A stretch of DNA of 64,000 nucleotides, taken from NCBI RefSeq assembly GCF_001422815.1, contig NZ_LMMP01000001.1:243848-307847 (forward strand). Direction: 5' to 3'. Origin of the DNA: Methylobacterium sp. Leaf91 (GTDB lineage: Bacteria; Pseudomonadota; Alphaproteobacteria; Rhizobiales; Beijerinckiaceae). Shown here piece by piece: positions 34,673 to 43,858 of this stretch. Each line of letters starts with the position of its first letter. The stretch's first letter is position 1. The notes under the pieces are model-generated. The model made no database searches, was not told the origin of the DNA, and saw nothing but the letters and a program-made list of their open reading frames with translations. Made by a program: the position numbers and the translations under genes.

Positions 34673-35276
34673 AGGCGCCGCCATCTGGGCGGATCCATCC
34701 CGTTCGACGGGGTGGATCTCGCAAGACATGACCCGCGCCGAGCAGAGGCGCGGATTCGGCTGAGACTAATCCCATCTCTCGTCTCAGAGAGATCGGCTTT
34801 CATCTTTCGTCCTACATCTCTCTTCGGACCCGTGCCGTCTTACGCGGTCCCCTGGCCAATCATACTTGGCCCGATGCCTTCTTGGCCCGATGCCTTTCGA
34901 CGCCTTCGGCGTCCGGCCTCACGCTCCTCCCGCTCGACACCACCGCCACGCTCGCACGCCTGGGAAACCCCGCCTCCCGCGAGGTCGGCTCCCCGTGAAC
35001 GGCCATGCGCTCGCCGAAATCGTCGAAGGACGGCCCGTGCGCTGACGCGCGTCGATACCGAGCGCGAGCGCTCCTTGTTCAGTCGATCGTCGCCGACGAG
35101 ACGCGCCACATAGGAAACACCCCCGGCTAATCCATTCGCGCCGCGGCATCTTGATTTCGTATTACTGAACTGCACCCCGAACCATCGCTGCTAGTCCCAT
35201 TGTTCTTTTGCCTTACGAAATTCATCACATTAAATTGAACATCAAGACTGAAGCATTGTTCTCAAGACTGCGATGG
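34673..35276. other. Intergenic region with a 16-bp tandem duplication
   Basis: No ORF here looks coding. Two perfect tandem copies of a 16-base unit occupy 34865-34880 and 34881-34896, followed by a short hairpin at about 34899-34913 (GACGCCTTCGGCGTC). The 100 bases before the next gene are AT-rich and probably hold its promoter. Confidence 0.5.
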
Positions 35277-36377
35277 ATGACAATCATGAACGCGAAAGTT
35301 GCTGTCACGGGAGCCGGCGGTTACATTGGCTCCGTCATGGTCGGAGAATTACTTCGGAACGGGTACAAGGTCAGAGCCATAGATGCCTTTTATTTCGGAG
35401 ACCTTGCTCTCTCGAAATATGATGGCCACCCCAAGCTTGAGATCGTCAAGCAGGACATCAGGCTCATCGACCATCATGCCTATGACGATTGCGATTATGC
35501 CATCGATCTGGCCGCTTTATCGAACGATCCGTCCGGCGACCTCGACCCGGAGCTGACACGGTCGATCAACGAGAAGGGCCGGATACGGGCCGCCATGGCC
35601 GCCAAGCGCGCCGGCGTCCGCCGCTACCTCTTCGCCAGTTCCTGCGCGGTCTACGGCGCCGGCCAGGACATGTTCCTCACCGAGGACGCGGTTCTACGGC
35701 CCCTCACCATCTACGCGCAGACCTGCGCCAGGGCCGAAGAGGCGGTGCTCGCCCTGAATACCGGCCATTTCGCCGCCACGGCGCTCAGGAACGCCACCGT
35801 GTTCGGCCTGTCGCCGCGCATGCGGTTCGACCTCGTCGTCAACCAGATGACCTTCGACGCCCTGGATCGCGGCCGCATCACGGTGGGGGGCGACGGATCG
35901 CAATGGCGTCCGGTTGTCCATGTGCGGGATGTGGCCGCCGCCTTCCTCAGCGCCCTGCGCGCCCCGTCCGGCGTCGTCGCCGGTGCGGCCTTCAACATCG
36001 GCTGGGACAACCGCCAGATCGTCGACATCGCGCTCGCGGTGAAGAACACCGTCACCAAGGCGAGCGAGATCGAGTTCATGCCCTGCGGGCTCGACCGGCG
36101 CGATTACCATGTGAGCTTCGCCAAGGCGCGGGAAAGTTTTGGCTTCGGGGCGAGACACCGGATCGAGGATGCCGTCATCGAGATCCAGAACGCCATCGAC
36201 GCCAAGATCCTGCGAAACACCGCCGTCTGCAACACGGTCAAGTGGTACAAGATGCTGCTCGCCGACCCGCTCCAGCGGCTGAGCCTGCCGATCCCGGCCG
36301 AAGAGGCCATCGCCGCGACCCCGGGCGTGTTTCCCCGCCCGGCCTTCGAGGCCGGCGCCGAGGCGGCGCGCGCCTGA
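35277..36377 (+). CDS. NAD-dependent epimerase/dehydratase-like SDR with Cys in place of catalytic Lys
   Basis: The 366-residue protein has the nucleotide-binding motif GAGGYIGS and the ASSCAVYG catalytic Ser region, so it is an extended SDR acting on nucleotide sugars. At the YxxxK site it reads Y-A-Q-T-C: Tyr146 is kept but the Lys is Cys150. This may mean an altered or lost reaction. The substrate loop resembles sugar epimerases. The start is uncertain (ATG at 35277 or 35286; no strong ribosome site). It heads a plus-strand group with a GT4 transferase and a sugar aminotransferase. Confidence 0.82.
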   Translation: MTIMNAKVAVTGAGGYIGSVMVGELLRNGYKVRAIDAFYFGDLALSKYDGHPKLEIVKQDIRLIDHHAYDDCDYAIDLAALSNDPSGDLDPELTRSINEKGRIRAAMAAKRAGVRRYLFASSCAVYGAGQDMFLTEDAVLRPLTIYAQTCARAEEAVLALNTGHFAATALRNATVFGLSPRMRFDLVVNQMTFDALDRGRITVGGDGSQWRPVVHVRDVAAAFLSALRAPSGVVAGAAFNIGWDNRQIVDIALAVKNTVTKASEIEFMPCGLDRRDYHVSFAKARESFGFGARHRIEDAVIEIQNAIDAKILRNTAVCNTVKWYKMLLADPLQRLSLPIPAEEAIAATPGVFPRPAFEAGAEAARA

Positions 36378-36440
36378 GACGAAACGGGTCCGCGTCCGCC
36401 CGGACCCGCATCTCCGACCGGCCGGCCCGAGAGGACATCC

Positions 36441-37736
36441 ATGCGAGCCTATGACGTGCCTCCCTCGTCCACGGTCCGACGGCCGGATGGTGGCTCCCCC
36501 TTGTCCGTCCGACACGTCATCATCGAGAACAAGGAGGGATATCCCTCCTTCGCCAACGGTATTCACCAGAATACGCGCTCCCTCGTCACGGAGCAGACCG
36601 TGTCGGGCGAGGCGTCCCGCATCCTGTTCCTGTCGCGCGATCCCAACGGGATGACGGTGCCGGCGGGCATCCGGATGGATCATGTCCCGCTGGACGGGCT
36701 CAGGATCCTCGGCCGCACGGTCAGCCTGTCGCGCCGCTCCCGCGAGGCTTTCCTCGATGGGGCCGACACGCGGACGATCTTTCACTTCCACGGCGCGCGC
36801 CAACCGCTTCTGGTCTCCCTGACGCGGATGCTGCGCCGGCGCGGCATCCCCTACGTCATCAGCCTCCATGCCTGCTTCTCGCATTTCTACGACCGGGCCG
36901 GCCGGCTGGTGAAGCCGTCGACGGCCCTCTACGTCCGGCTGCTGGAGCGGCGGGTTCTGGAGGGCGCGCGCTTCGTCCACGTCATCACGGCCCTCGAACA
37001 GGCCGAACTCCGCCGCCTGGCGCCCAAGGCCCGGTCGGTCCTCGTGCCCCACGGGGTCTATTCGAGCGCGCTCGGCGGGCGTCCGGGATTCGTCGACAGG
37101 TCCGGCCCTGCCGGCGGGTCATCTGGCCCTGCCGGCGGCTCGCCGGTCTTCGGTTTCTGCGGCCGGCTGGCGGTGTTCCACAAGGGGCTCGACCTGCTGA
37201 TCGAAGGGTTCGCCCTCTACCGGCGGCAGGGCGGCACCGGCCGCCTCGTCGTCATGGGCCCCGGCGACGAGCGAGACGAGCTGATGGCGACGACCCGCCG
37301 CCTCGGCATCGAATCCGCCGTGACCTTCGAGGGGCCGCGCTACGGGGCCGAGCGGGACGACATCGTCCGGTCTTGGGACTTCTTCGCCTTTCCCTCGCGC
37401 CTCGACCGCTGGCCGACGGCGGCCCTCGAAGCCCAGATCCTCGGCGTGCCGCTCCTCATCACCGCCGAGGCGGGGATGACCGAGGCGATGACGCGGCACG
37501 GCGCCGGCCTCCTCATCGAGGATCTGACGGCCGAGGCCGTGGCCCAGTCGCTCGCCCGGGCCGCTTCCCTCGATTCCGCGGAATGGCGGGCGATGTCGCG
37601 CGGCGCCCACCGGATGGGATGCTCGGCCGACTGGACCGTGGTCGCGGCGCGCCTGCACGCCCTCTACCGAACCACACCGGCATCGCCGGCTCTCAGCGAA
37701 GACATGGAGGCAACCGATGGCAGTCCCGTTCTATAG
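36441..37736 (+). CDS. Glycosyltransferase family 4
   Basis: The 431-residue protein has a GT-B fold. The donor-binding half has VFGFCGRLAVFHKGLDLLIEGF, and the later RLDRWPTAALEAQILGVPLL matches the family ExxxxxxxE region with Asp in the first position. A short duplicated linker (GPAGGS twice, near residue 225) joins the two halves. GAGAGG lies before the ATG. The last 20 bases overlap the start of the aminotransferase gene, so both are in one transcript. It would extend the lipid-linked repeat unit in the cytoplasm. Confidence 0.87.
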   Translation: MRAYDVPPSSTVRRPDGGSPLSVRHVIIENKEGYPSFANGIHQNTRSLVTEQTVSGEASRILFLSRDPNGMTVPAGIRMDHVPLDGLRILGRTVSLSRRSREAFLDGADTRTIFHFHGARQPLLVSLTRMLRRRGIPYVISLHACFSHFYDRAGRLVKPSTALYVRLLERRVLEGARFVHVITALEQAELRRLAPKARSVLVPHGVYSSALGGRPGFVDRSGPAGGSSGPAGGSPVFGFCGRLAVFHKGLDLLIEGFALYRRQGGTGRLVVMGPGDERDELMATTRRLGIESAVTFEGPRYGAERDDIVRSWDFFAFPSRLDRWPTAALEAQILGVPLLITAEAGMTEAMTRHGAGLLIEDLTAEAVAQSLARAASLDSAEWRAMSRGAHRMGCSADWTVVAARLHALYRTTPASPALSEDMEATDGSPVL

Positions 37737-38874
37737 GCATGCGCTCTCGCCCGATTACGCCGTGCGGGTGGCCTCGGTCCTCGGCAGTGCGTTCCTGACG
37801 ACCGGCCCCGAGGGCGCGCGCGTGGAGGACCTGCTGCGGGATTTCTTCGCGGTGCCGCATGCCAAGCTCACCTCGAGCTGGACGCAAGGGGCGGTGGCGA
37901 CCCTCCTCGCCATGGGGATCGGCCCCGGCGACGAGGTCATCGTACCGGCCATGACCTTCGCGGCGACGGCCAACGTGGTGCGCCTCGTCGGCGCGACGCC
38001 GGTCTTCGTCGACAGCGACCCGAACACGCTCCTCATCGACCTGGGTCTCGCGGCGGCGGCCGTGACGGAGCGGACGCGGGCGATCATCCCCGTCCATCTC
38101 TACGGCCAGATGGTGGACATCCCGGCTCTGCGGGCGGCGATCCCCTCCTCGATCCGGATCATCGAGGACGCGGCCCATTGCTTCGAGGGCAGCCGCAACG
38201 GGCGCCGGCCGGGGCAGGACGGCGACGCGGCGATCTTCTCCTTCTACGCCACGAAGAACGTGACCTGCGGCGAGGGCGGCGCCGTCGTCACCCGCGATCC
38301 CCTCCTCGCCCGAACCCTGGTGCAGACGGTGCTGCACGGGATGTCCGCCGGCGCGGCCCAGCGCTTCCAGGGCGGGACCTACAACCATTGGGACATCGAC
38401 CGCCTCGGCACCAAGGCCAACCTGCCGGACCTGCTGGCGGTCCTGCTCGCGCCGCAGATCGAGCAGATCGAGGTCCAGTGCGCCCGGCGCGAGGCCTTGA
38501 GCCGACGCTACGAGAGCGCGCTCGCCGGCACCCCGTTCACCTGGCCGGCCATGGAGCGCGGCGTGGTCTCGGCGCGGCACCTGTTCCCGATCCACGTGCC
38601 CGACGGGCGCCGCGACGACATGCTCCGGGCGCTGGGCGAGGCCCGCATCGGCACGACGGTGAATTACCGCAGCGTGCCCACGCTGACCCTCTACCGCGAC
38701 GTGCCGGAAGCCTCGTCCCTGCCCGTGGCGCAGGAATGGGGCGAGGGCACGCTCTCGCTGCCGCTCTTCCCGGATCTGCGCATCGACGAGCAGGACGAGG
38801 TGATCGAGACCGTGCTGGCCCAGGCCTCCGCGTTCTGGCCGAAGCCCGCCCTAAGGACCGCGACCGGACGGTGA
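37717..38874 (+). CDS. DegT/DnrJ/EryC1/StrS-family sugar aminotransferase
   Basis: The 385-residue PLP enzyme has the cofactor Lys at 180 in SFYATKNVTCGEGG, and DEVIVPAMTFAATANVV and IIEDAAHCFEG, all diagnostic for the family. These enzymes add an amino group to keto-sugar nucleotides. The gene overlaps the upstream transferase gene by 20 bases. Its presence suggests an amino sugar in the polymer, with the keto-sugar supplied by an SDR of the island or elsewhere. Confidence 0.9.
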   Translation: MAVPFYRHALSPDYAVRVASVLGSAFLTTGPEGARVEDLLRDFFAVPHAKLTSSWTQGAVATLLAMGIGPGDEVIVPAMTFAATANVVRLVGATPVFVDSDPNTLLIDLGLAAAAVTERTRAIIPVHLYGQMVDIPALRAAIPSSIRIIEDAAHCFEGSRNGRRPGQDGDAAIFSFYATKNVTCGEGGAVVTRDPLLARTLVQTVLHGMSAGAAQRFQGGTYNHWDIDRLGTKANLPDLLAVLLAPQIEQIEVQCARREALSRRYESALAGTPFTWPAMERGVVSARHLFPIHVPDGRRDDMLRALGEARIGTTVNYRSVPTLTLYRDVPEASSLPVAQEWGEGTLSLPLFPDLRIDEQDEVIETVLAQASAFWPKPALRTATGR

Positions 38875-38917
38875 ATAGGTTCCCACCAAAACCCGTTCTC
38901 CCGCTCTTCCAACCTCT

Positions 38918-39036
38918 TACCTCGCCCTGAGGCGCCGCGAAGCGGCCTCGAAGGAGGGCTCCAGTCCTCGCTCAGCGAACTGGAGGGCTCCTTCGAGGCC
39001 CTTTGCTTGCGCAAAGCGCGCCCCAGGATAAGGTGA
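38918..39036. repeat. Dispersed palindromic intergenic repeat, copy 1
   Basis: This approximately 119-base element folds on itself: GGCCTCGAAGGAGGGCTCCA in the left half matches TGGAGGGCTCCTTCGAGGCC in the right half. A closely similar element is at 43637-43750. It has no ORF and lies 3' of the aminotransferase gene. Repeats of this type are common between genes of Methylobacterium-like genomes. Confidence 0.75.
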
Positions 39037-39108
39037 GAGGGCGGGAAGATCCGTCGTCTTGCAACGATACAGACTTCCCCAAGTACCCCCCAAGTAGAAC
39101 CGACACAC

Positions 39109-39142
39109 GAAAGCCGCCCCGCAGTCGCGGGGCGGCTTTCGC
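39109..39142. terminator. Bidirectional intrinsic terminator hairpin
   Basis: A perfect 13-bp stem (39109-39121 with 39130-39142) encloses an 8-base loop. It contains GAAAGCC...GGCTTTC, so the descending arm ends in three T on each strand. It lies between the convergent aminotransferase (plus) and UDP-glucose dehydrogenase (minus) genes. Confidence 0.8.
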
Positions 39143-39163
39143 TCGGTCCATGCCCTCGCTGGA

Positions 39164-40555
39164 TTACCCCGCAGCGATGGCGAGTTCCGGCAGCACCGCT
39201 CCCTGCGGCTGCGTCAGGTCGATCCGTGGCACCGGGCGCTCCGCCGTGACGCTGCGCCGGCCGATTCCCACATGGCGGAAACCGGCCTCCGTCGCCTCCG
39301 CCACCGGGATGATGTTGCGGTAATCGACGAGGACCGATCCTGCCATGCGGGCCCGGAGACGGGCGAGGTCGAGGGTGCGGAACACGCTCCATTCCGTCAC
39401 GATCGCCACGGCATGGGCGCCGGCCACGCAAGAATAGGGGTCGGTGGCGTAGGCGATGTCGGGCATGAGCGCCCTCGCCTGGTCCATCCCCTGGGGGTCA
39501 TAGGCCCGCACCTCGGCGCCTTCGTCTTGGAGGGCGGTGATGATCGAGGTGGCCGGCGCCTCGCGGGTGTCGTCGGTATTCGCCTTGAAGGTGAGGCCGA
39601 GCACCGCGATGGTCAGCCCCCTGACGGAGCCGCCGCAGGCCTTGATGAGCCGCCGCGCCATCAATCGCTTGCGCTGCTCGTTGGCGGCCGCCACCGTCTC
39701 GATGATCCGGGAGGGGACGCCGTAATCCTGCGCCGACTTGATCAGCGCCTGGATGTCCTTGGGAAAGCACGAACCGCCGAAGCCCGGACCCGGCTGGAGG
39801 AACTGCGCGCCGATCCGCCGGTCGAGGCCGATCCCGTAGGAGACCCCTTCCACATCGGCATCCGCCCGCTCGCACAGATCGGCCATCTCGTTGACGAAGC
39901 CGATCTTCATGGCGAGGAAGGCGTTGGCCGCGTATTTCACCAGCTCGGCGGTGCGCCGGGTGGTGAAGAACAGCGGCACCGCCGCCTCCGCCAGGGGCCG
40001 GTAGAGGTTGGTCATGATCGCCCGCGCCCGCTCGTCCTGGGTGCCGATGACGATCCGGTCGGGATGCTGGAAATCCGCGATGGCCGCGCCTTCGCGCAGG
40101 AATTCGGGGTTCGAGACGACGGCGAAGGCGCCCTGCGGCTGGACGAGGCGCATGATGTGCTCGACCCGGTCCCCCGTGCCCACCGGGACGGTCGATTTCG
40201 TCACCACCACGGTATAACCCCGGATCGCTTGCGCGATGTCGCGGGCACAGGCGAAGACATGGGCGAGGTCGGCATGGCCGTCGCCGCGCCGGGCGGGCGT
40301 GCCGACGGCGATGAACACGACTTCCGCGTCGCCCACCGCCTCGGCGAGATCGGTGCCGAAGCTCAGGCGCCCGGCGGCGACGTTGTTGGCGACGAGCGCG
40401 TCGAGATGCGGCTCGTAGATCGGCATGCGACCCGCGCGCAGGGCGGCGATCCGCTGCGGATCCTTGTCGACGCAATGTACATGATGCCCGAATTCGGCAA
40501 AGCACGCCCCGGATACGAGACCGACATATCCGACGCCGATGACCGCCACCCGCAT
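39164..40555 (-). CDS. ugd: UDP-glucose 6-dehydrogenase
   Basis: The 463-residue NAD enzyme oxidises UDP-glucose to UDP-glucuronate. It has the N-terminal Rossmann motif GVGYVGLVSG, the conserved NPEFLREG, and the catalytic Cys263 in GPGFGGSCFPKD. Length is normal. The ATG at 40555 is preferred because GGAGG lies seven bases upstream; an ATG at 40567 would place the start inside that ribosome site. UDP-glucuronate can feed the UDP-xylose synthase at 10443. Confidence 0.95.
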   Translation of the reverse strand: MRVAVIGVGYVGLVSGACFAEFGHHVHCVDKDPQRIAALRAGRMPIYEPHLDALVANNVAAGRLSFGTDLAEAVGDAEVVFIAVGTPARRGDGHADLAHVFACARDIAQAIRGYTVVVTKSTVPVGTGDRVEHIMRLVQPQGAFAVVSNPEFLREGAAIADFQHPDRIVIGTQDERARAIMTNLYRPLAEAAVPLFFTTRRTAELVKYAANAFLAMKIGFVNEMADLCERADADVEGVSYGIGLDRRIGAQFLQPGPGFGGSCFPKDIQALIKSAQDYGVPSRIIETVAAANEQRKRLMARRLIKACGGSVRGLTIAVLGLTFKANTDDTREAPATSIITALQDEGAEVRAYDPQGMDQARALMPDIAYATDPYSCVAGAHAVAIVTEWSVFRTLDLARLRARMAGSVLVDYRNIIPVAEATEAGFRHVGIGRRSVTAERPVPRIDLTQPQGAVLPELAIAAG

Positions 40556-41277
40556 TCCAGCCTCCATGGATCATTCAGATGAGCAAAGGCGGTCACGGGT
40601 TTGGAACAGCAACCGCCGCAAGCGACAACCTTAAAATATCATCCTGTCCTGGAGAACATCTCTTCCGAGTGGTCGGGAACTAGTCCGAAAGCTACAGGAT
40701 CGGCGATCATGATTGATGGCGAACACGCGATCCGACATTTCGTCATCCCGATTCGGTGGCCCGACAGGGTCCGCGCGGGACGGAATTCAGGACCTCTTCG
40801 CGTTGTTGTTCCAAGGCACGACCTTATCCTGAGGTCAGAGATCCGAACTCGGATTAGTGTCATCCGATCTGCGGGAAAGTTCACATCGGTTTTGACAGCC
40901 AGCCCGTCATTCCGGAGCGCCAAAGGCGAGCCCGGAATGACGGCGTGGTCTGCTCATGGTCTTGTCGAAACCCCCACTGACCAGAAATCGAAGCCCCGAT
41001 CCTGAGGCGGTCGGCTCGGATGATCTGCTCTGGCAGATGACCGACTTCGGCATGAGCATCCGCTAAGAAGTCCCATCAAGCAGGGCATCCAGAGGAAGGC
41101 GGAGGCCGTGGGCTCACATTTGCCCGGCACCTCTGACCGCCAAGTCGCCACATCCGGCGCAAGGGTACTATACGCGACACCGCGAGCGCGTTCGATCTAA
41201 CCCTCAAGGTTCCTACCAATACATTCGGCGATCATGCAGTTCTTCTGACGACACGCATTGAATAAGGGCTGTCTGTC
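40556..41277. other. Long divergent intergenic region with decayed repeats
   Basis: No ORF here is convincing. Around 40805-40840 is a fragment resembling the dispersed repeat (CTTATCCTGAGGTC), and 40904-40943 is a separate palindrome. The segment just before 41277 must hold the epimerase promoter. Confidence 0.5.
40904..40943. repeat. Short palindromic repeat
   Basis: Arms CCGTCATTCCGG (40904-40915) and CCGGAATGACGG (40932-40943) are perfect complements with a 16-base loop. This is a frequent type of REP-like element in GC-rich alphaproteobacteria. Confidence 0.65.
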
Positions 41278-42264
41278 ATGAAAAAGATACTTGTGACCGG
41301 GGCCGGTGGTTTCATCGGACACCATCTCGTGAAAAGCCTCGTCAACAAGGGCTATTGGGTCCGCGGGGCCGACATCAAGCTCCCGCAATACGAAGCCTCG
41401 GCCGCGCACGACTTCATGCAGGTCGATCTTCGCATGCGGGACAATTGCGCCATCGCCGTCAAGGACATGGACGAGGTCTACCACCTCGCGGCCGACATGG
41501 GCGGCATCGGCTTCATCAGCGGCTCGCATGCCGAGATCACGCTCAACAACACCCTGATCAGCGCGCATATGATCGAGGCGGCGCGCTATAGCGGCCTGGA
41601 GAAGTTCCTCTTCTCCTCCTCGGCCTGCGTCTATCCCCAGCATCTCCAGCTCTCGCCCGACGTCACCCCGCTCTCCGAGGACGTCGCCTGGCCGGCCCAG
41701 CCCGAGGAAGGCTACGGGCTCGAGAAGATCTACATGGAGAAGATGTGCCAATACATGACCGAGGATTGGAAAATCCCGACCCGGTCCGTACGGTTCCACA
41801 ACGTCTACGGTCCGCTCGGCACCTATGACGGCGGCCGGGAGAAGGCGCCCGCCGCGATCTCCCGCAAGGTGGTGCTCTGCCCCGATGGTGGTGAGATCGA
41901 GGTCTGGGGGGATGGTCTGCAGACCCGCTCCTTCATGTATATCGACGATTGCGTCGAGGGCCTGTACCGGCTGATGCATTCCGATTACTGCGCGCCGATC
42001 AATCTCGGCACCGACGAGATGATCAGCATCAACGACCTCGTCGATATCGCGGCGGAGATCGCGGGCAAGACGATCACCAAGCGCCACGACCTGACGAAGC
42101 CGCAGGGCGTGCGTGGGCGCAACAGCGACAACGGCCTGATCCGCAAGGTTCTCGATTGGGAGCCCAAGATCATGATCCGCGAGGGGCTCGTGCCGACCTA
42201 CCGCTGGATCGAGGAAGAGATCGCGCAGGCTCAGCCGGTCCTGCATTCCGTGGCGGCCGAGTAA
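41278..42264 (+). CDS. GDP-mannose 3,5-epimerase-like SDR
   Basis: The 328-residue protein has GAGGFIGHHL at the nucleotide site, a Tyr/Lys pair in YGLEK and the loop DMGGIGFI with SSSACVYP, features of GDP-mannose 3,5-epimerases that make GDP-L-galactose. The closely related UDP-sugar epimerases have different loops, so this assignment is reasonable but the substrate is not proven. It is followed by a GT4 gene 64 bases later, probably the same transcript. Confidence 0.82.
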   Translation: MKKILVTGAGGFIGHHLVKSLVNKGYWVRGADIKLPQYEASAAHDFMQVDLRMRDNCAIAVKDMDEVYHLAADMGGIGFISGSHAEITLNNTLISAHMIEAARYSGLEKFLFSSSACVYPQHLQLSPDVTPLSEDVAWPAQPEEGYGLEKIYMEKMCQYMTEDWKIPTRSVRFHNVYGPLGTYDGGREKAPAAISRKVVLCPDGGEIEVWGDGLQTRSFMYIDDCVEGLYRLMHSDYCAPINLGTDEMISINDLVDIAAEIAGKTITKRHDLTKPQGVRGRNSDNGLIRKVLDWEPKIMIREGLVPTYRWIEEEIAQAQPVLHSVAAE

Positions 42265-42328
42265 CGCCGCGCCCGCGGCCGGACGAAGACTGACCAGCGG
42301 TCACAGCAACGATTGTGAGGCGATCGAG

Positions 42329-43504
42329 ATGTCGAAACGCGTATTGATCGTCCACAACGAGTACCAGTTCCACGGGGGCGAGGATTCCGTCGTCGCCCAG
42401 GAGATCGGCGCCCTCGAACGGGCCGGCTGCGACGTCCGCCTCTTCACCTTGAGCAACAAATCCATCGTCACGCCGGTCGACCGCCTGCGCGCGGCGTTCC
42501 AGTCGGTGAATTCACCGAAGAACATCGGCCTCGTCCTGAAGGAGATCGATCTCTTCCGGCCGGACGTGGTCCACGTCCACAATTACTTCCCGTTGATCTC
42601 GCCGATGGTGCATGTGGCCGTCCGCAAGACGGGAACGCCCACGATCCAGACGCTGCACAATTACCGGATCATGTGCGCCAACGCGATGCTGACGCGGAAC
42701 GGCTCGCCCTGCGAGGTCTGCGTCGGCGGCTCCGCCTACAACGCGGTGCTGCACCGGTGCTACCGGGATTCCCGGCTCGGATCGCTCGCGGTGGCGCGGT
42801 CCATCCAGCATCACAGGCAGACCGGCACCTGGGCGAACCATGTCGACCGGTTCATCGCGCTGACCGAGTTCGAGCGCGGCCGGTTCATCGCGGCGGGCCT
42901 GCCCGGACACCGCATCGCCGTGAAGGCGAACGGGCTCGCCGATCCCGGCCCGGTCTCGGCAAACGCGCGGGAGGGATTACTGTTCGTGGGACGCCTCACC
43001 ACCGAGAAGGGCGTCGAGACCCTCGATGCCGCGGCCAGGATCGCCGGCTGCAGGGTCACGGTCATCGGAACGGGGCCGCTGGCCGCGCAGGTCGCCGCCT
43101 CGCCCGATCTCGACGACCGGGGCCAGGTCACCCCCGCGCAGGTTCGCGCCGCGATGAGGGGGGCAAGGGCCCTGATCGTCCCCTCGCTCTGGTACGAGGG
43201 ATTGCCGATGGTGGTGGTCGAAGCCTTCGCCATGGGCCTGCCGGTGATCGCGTCGCGGATCGGCTCGCTGGCCGAGATCGTCTCGGACGAGGTAACCGGC
43301 CTGCACGCCGCCCCGGGCGACGCCGCCGATCTCGCCCGCGCCATGACGCGGGTCCTGTCAGATCGTGCCGCGTCCGAGCGCATGAGCCGGGCGGCACGGC
43401 TGAAATACGAAACCTGCTGGAGCGAAACCGTCACCACCGGCCAGCTGCTGCAGATCTATGCCGAGGCGATGGACTCGCACCGGACGATGCCGATCGCGGT
43501 CTAG
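42329..43504 (+). CDS. Glycosyltransferase family 4
   Basis: The 391-residue GT-B enzyme has an N-terminal acceptor half (HNEYQFHGGEDSVV; PDVVHVHNYFPL) and a donor-binding half with LLFVGRLTTEKGVETL and EGLPMVVVEAFAMGLPVI, the ExxxxxxxE motif. A CEVCVGG segment with two Cys, near residue 130, is common in this subgroup. It probably extends the same repeat unit as the transferase at 36441. Confidence 0.9.
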   Translation: MSKRVLIVHNEYQFHGGEDSVVAQEIGALERAGCDVRLFTLSNKSIVTPVDRLRAAFQSVNSPKNIGLVLKEIDLFRPDVVHVHNYFPLISPMVHVAVRKTGTPTIQTLHNYRIMCANAMLTRNGSPCEVCVGGSAYNAVLHRCYRDSRLGSLAVARSIQHHRQTGTWANHVDRFIALTEFERGRFIAAGLPGHRIAVKANGLADPGPVSANAREGLLFVGRLTTEKGVETLDAAARIAGCRVTVIGTGPLAAQVAASPDLDDRGQVTPAQVRAAMRGARALIVPSLWYEGLPMVVVEAFAMGLPVIASRIGSLAEIVSDEVTGLHAAPGDAADLARAMTRVLSDRAASERMSRAARLKYETCWSETVTTGQLLQIYAEAMDSHRTMPIAV

Positions 43505-43858
43505 AGCGCTCTCCGCCGAAGTGGATGCCGGTTCGGGGAAAAAGAGCGCGGCAAAACAAAGGTCTGGAGCTACGCCCGACCCAACGTGGTCGGGCGTAGC
43601 TCCGGGAGCCTCTTTGAACCGTTTTCCGAGGCTCGACCTCATCCTGAGGTGCCGCGTAGCGGCCTCGAAGGAGGGCTCCAGAACCCACTGAGCAGACTGG
43701 AGCGCTCCTTCGAGGCCCTTTGCCGAAGCAAAGGGCACCTCAGGATGAGGTGATCCGGTGGGATGATGGATTTTGCCAAGTGAATCGGCCGAACCATCCA
43801 ATCGAACGACCCTGAGAGTGCCGACATAAGTCCCGCTCCCTCTAAAGAAGTCGCCCGC
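43505..43858. other. Intergenic region carrying repeat copy 2
   Basis: The repeat at 43637-43750 fills its centre. No coding ORF is convincing; the promoter of the O-antigen ligase-like gene must lie after it. Confidence 0.5.
43637..43750. repeat. Dispersed palindromic intergenic repeat, copy 2
   Basis: Outer arms CCTCATCCTGAGGTG (43637-43651) and CACCTCAGGATGAGG (43736-43750) are perfect complements, and an inner pair matches copy 1 at 38918 (GGCCTCGAAGGAGGGCTCCA and its complement with one change). A 15-base fragment of the outer arm recurs at 52003-52017. Confidence 0.8.

Noticed and set aside
34712..35175. ORFs on both strands before the SDR gene
   Set aside because: They cover a tandem duplication and an Arg/Pro/Ser-rich random-looking frame without motifs.
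35694..37052. Long minus-strand ORF of 452 codons
   Set aside because: Antisense to the SDR and GT4 genes, no motifs.
40601..41005. Plus-strand ORF of 134 codons in the gap after ugd
   Set aside because: It contains a palindromic repeat and a decayed repeat fragment, has no recognised motif and lacks a good ribosome site.
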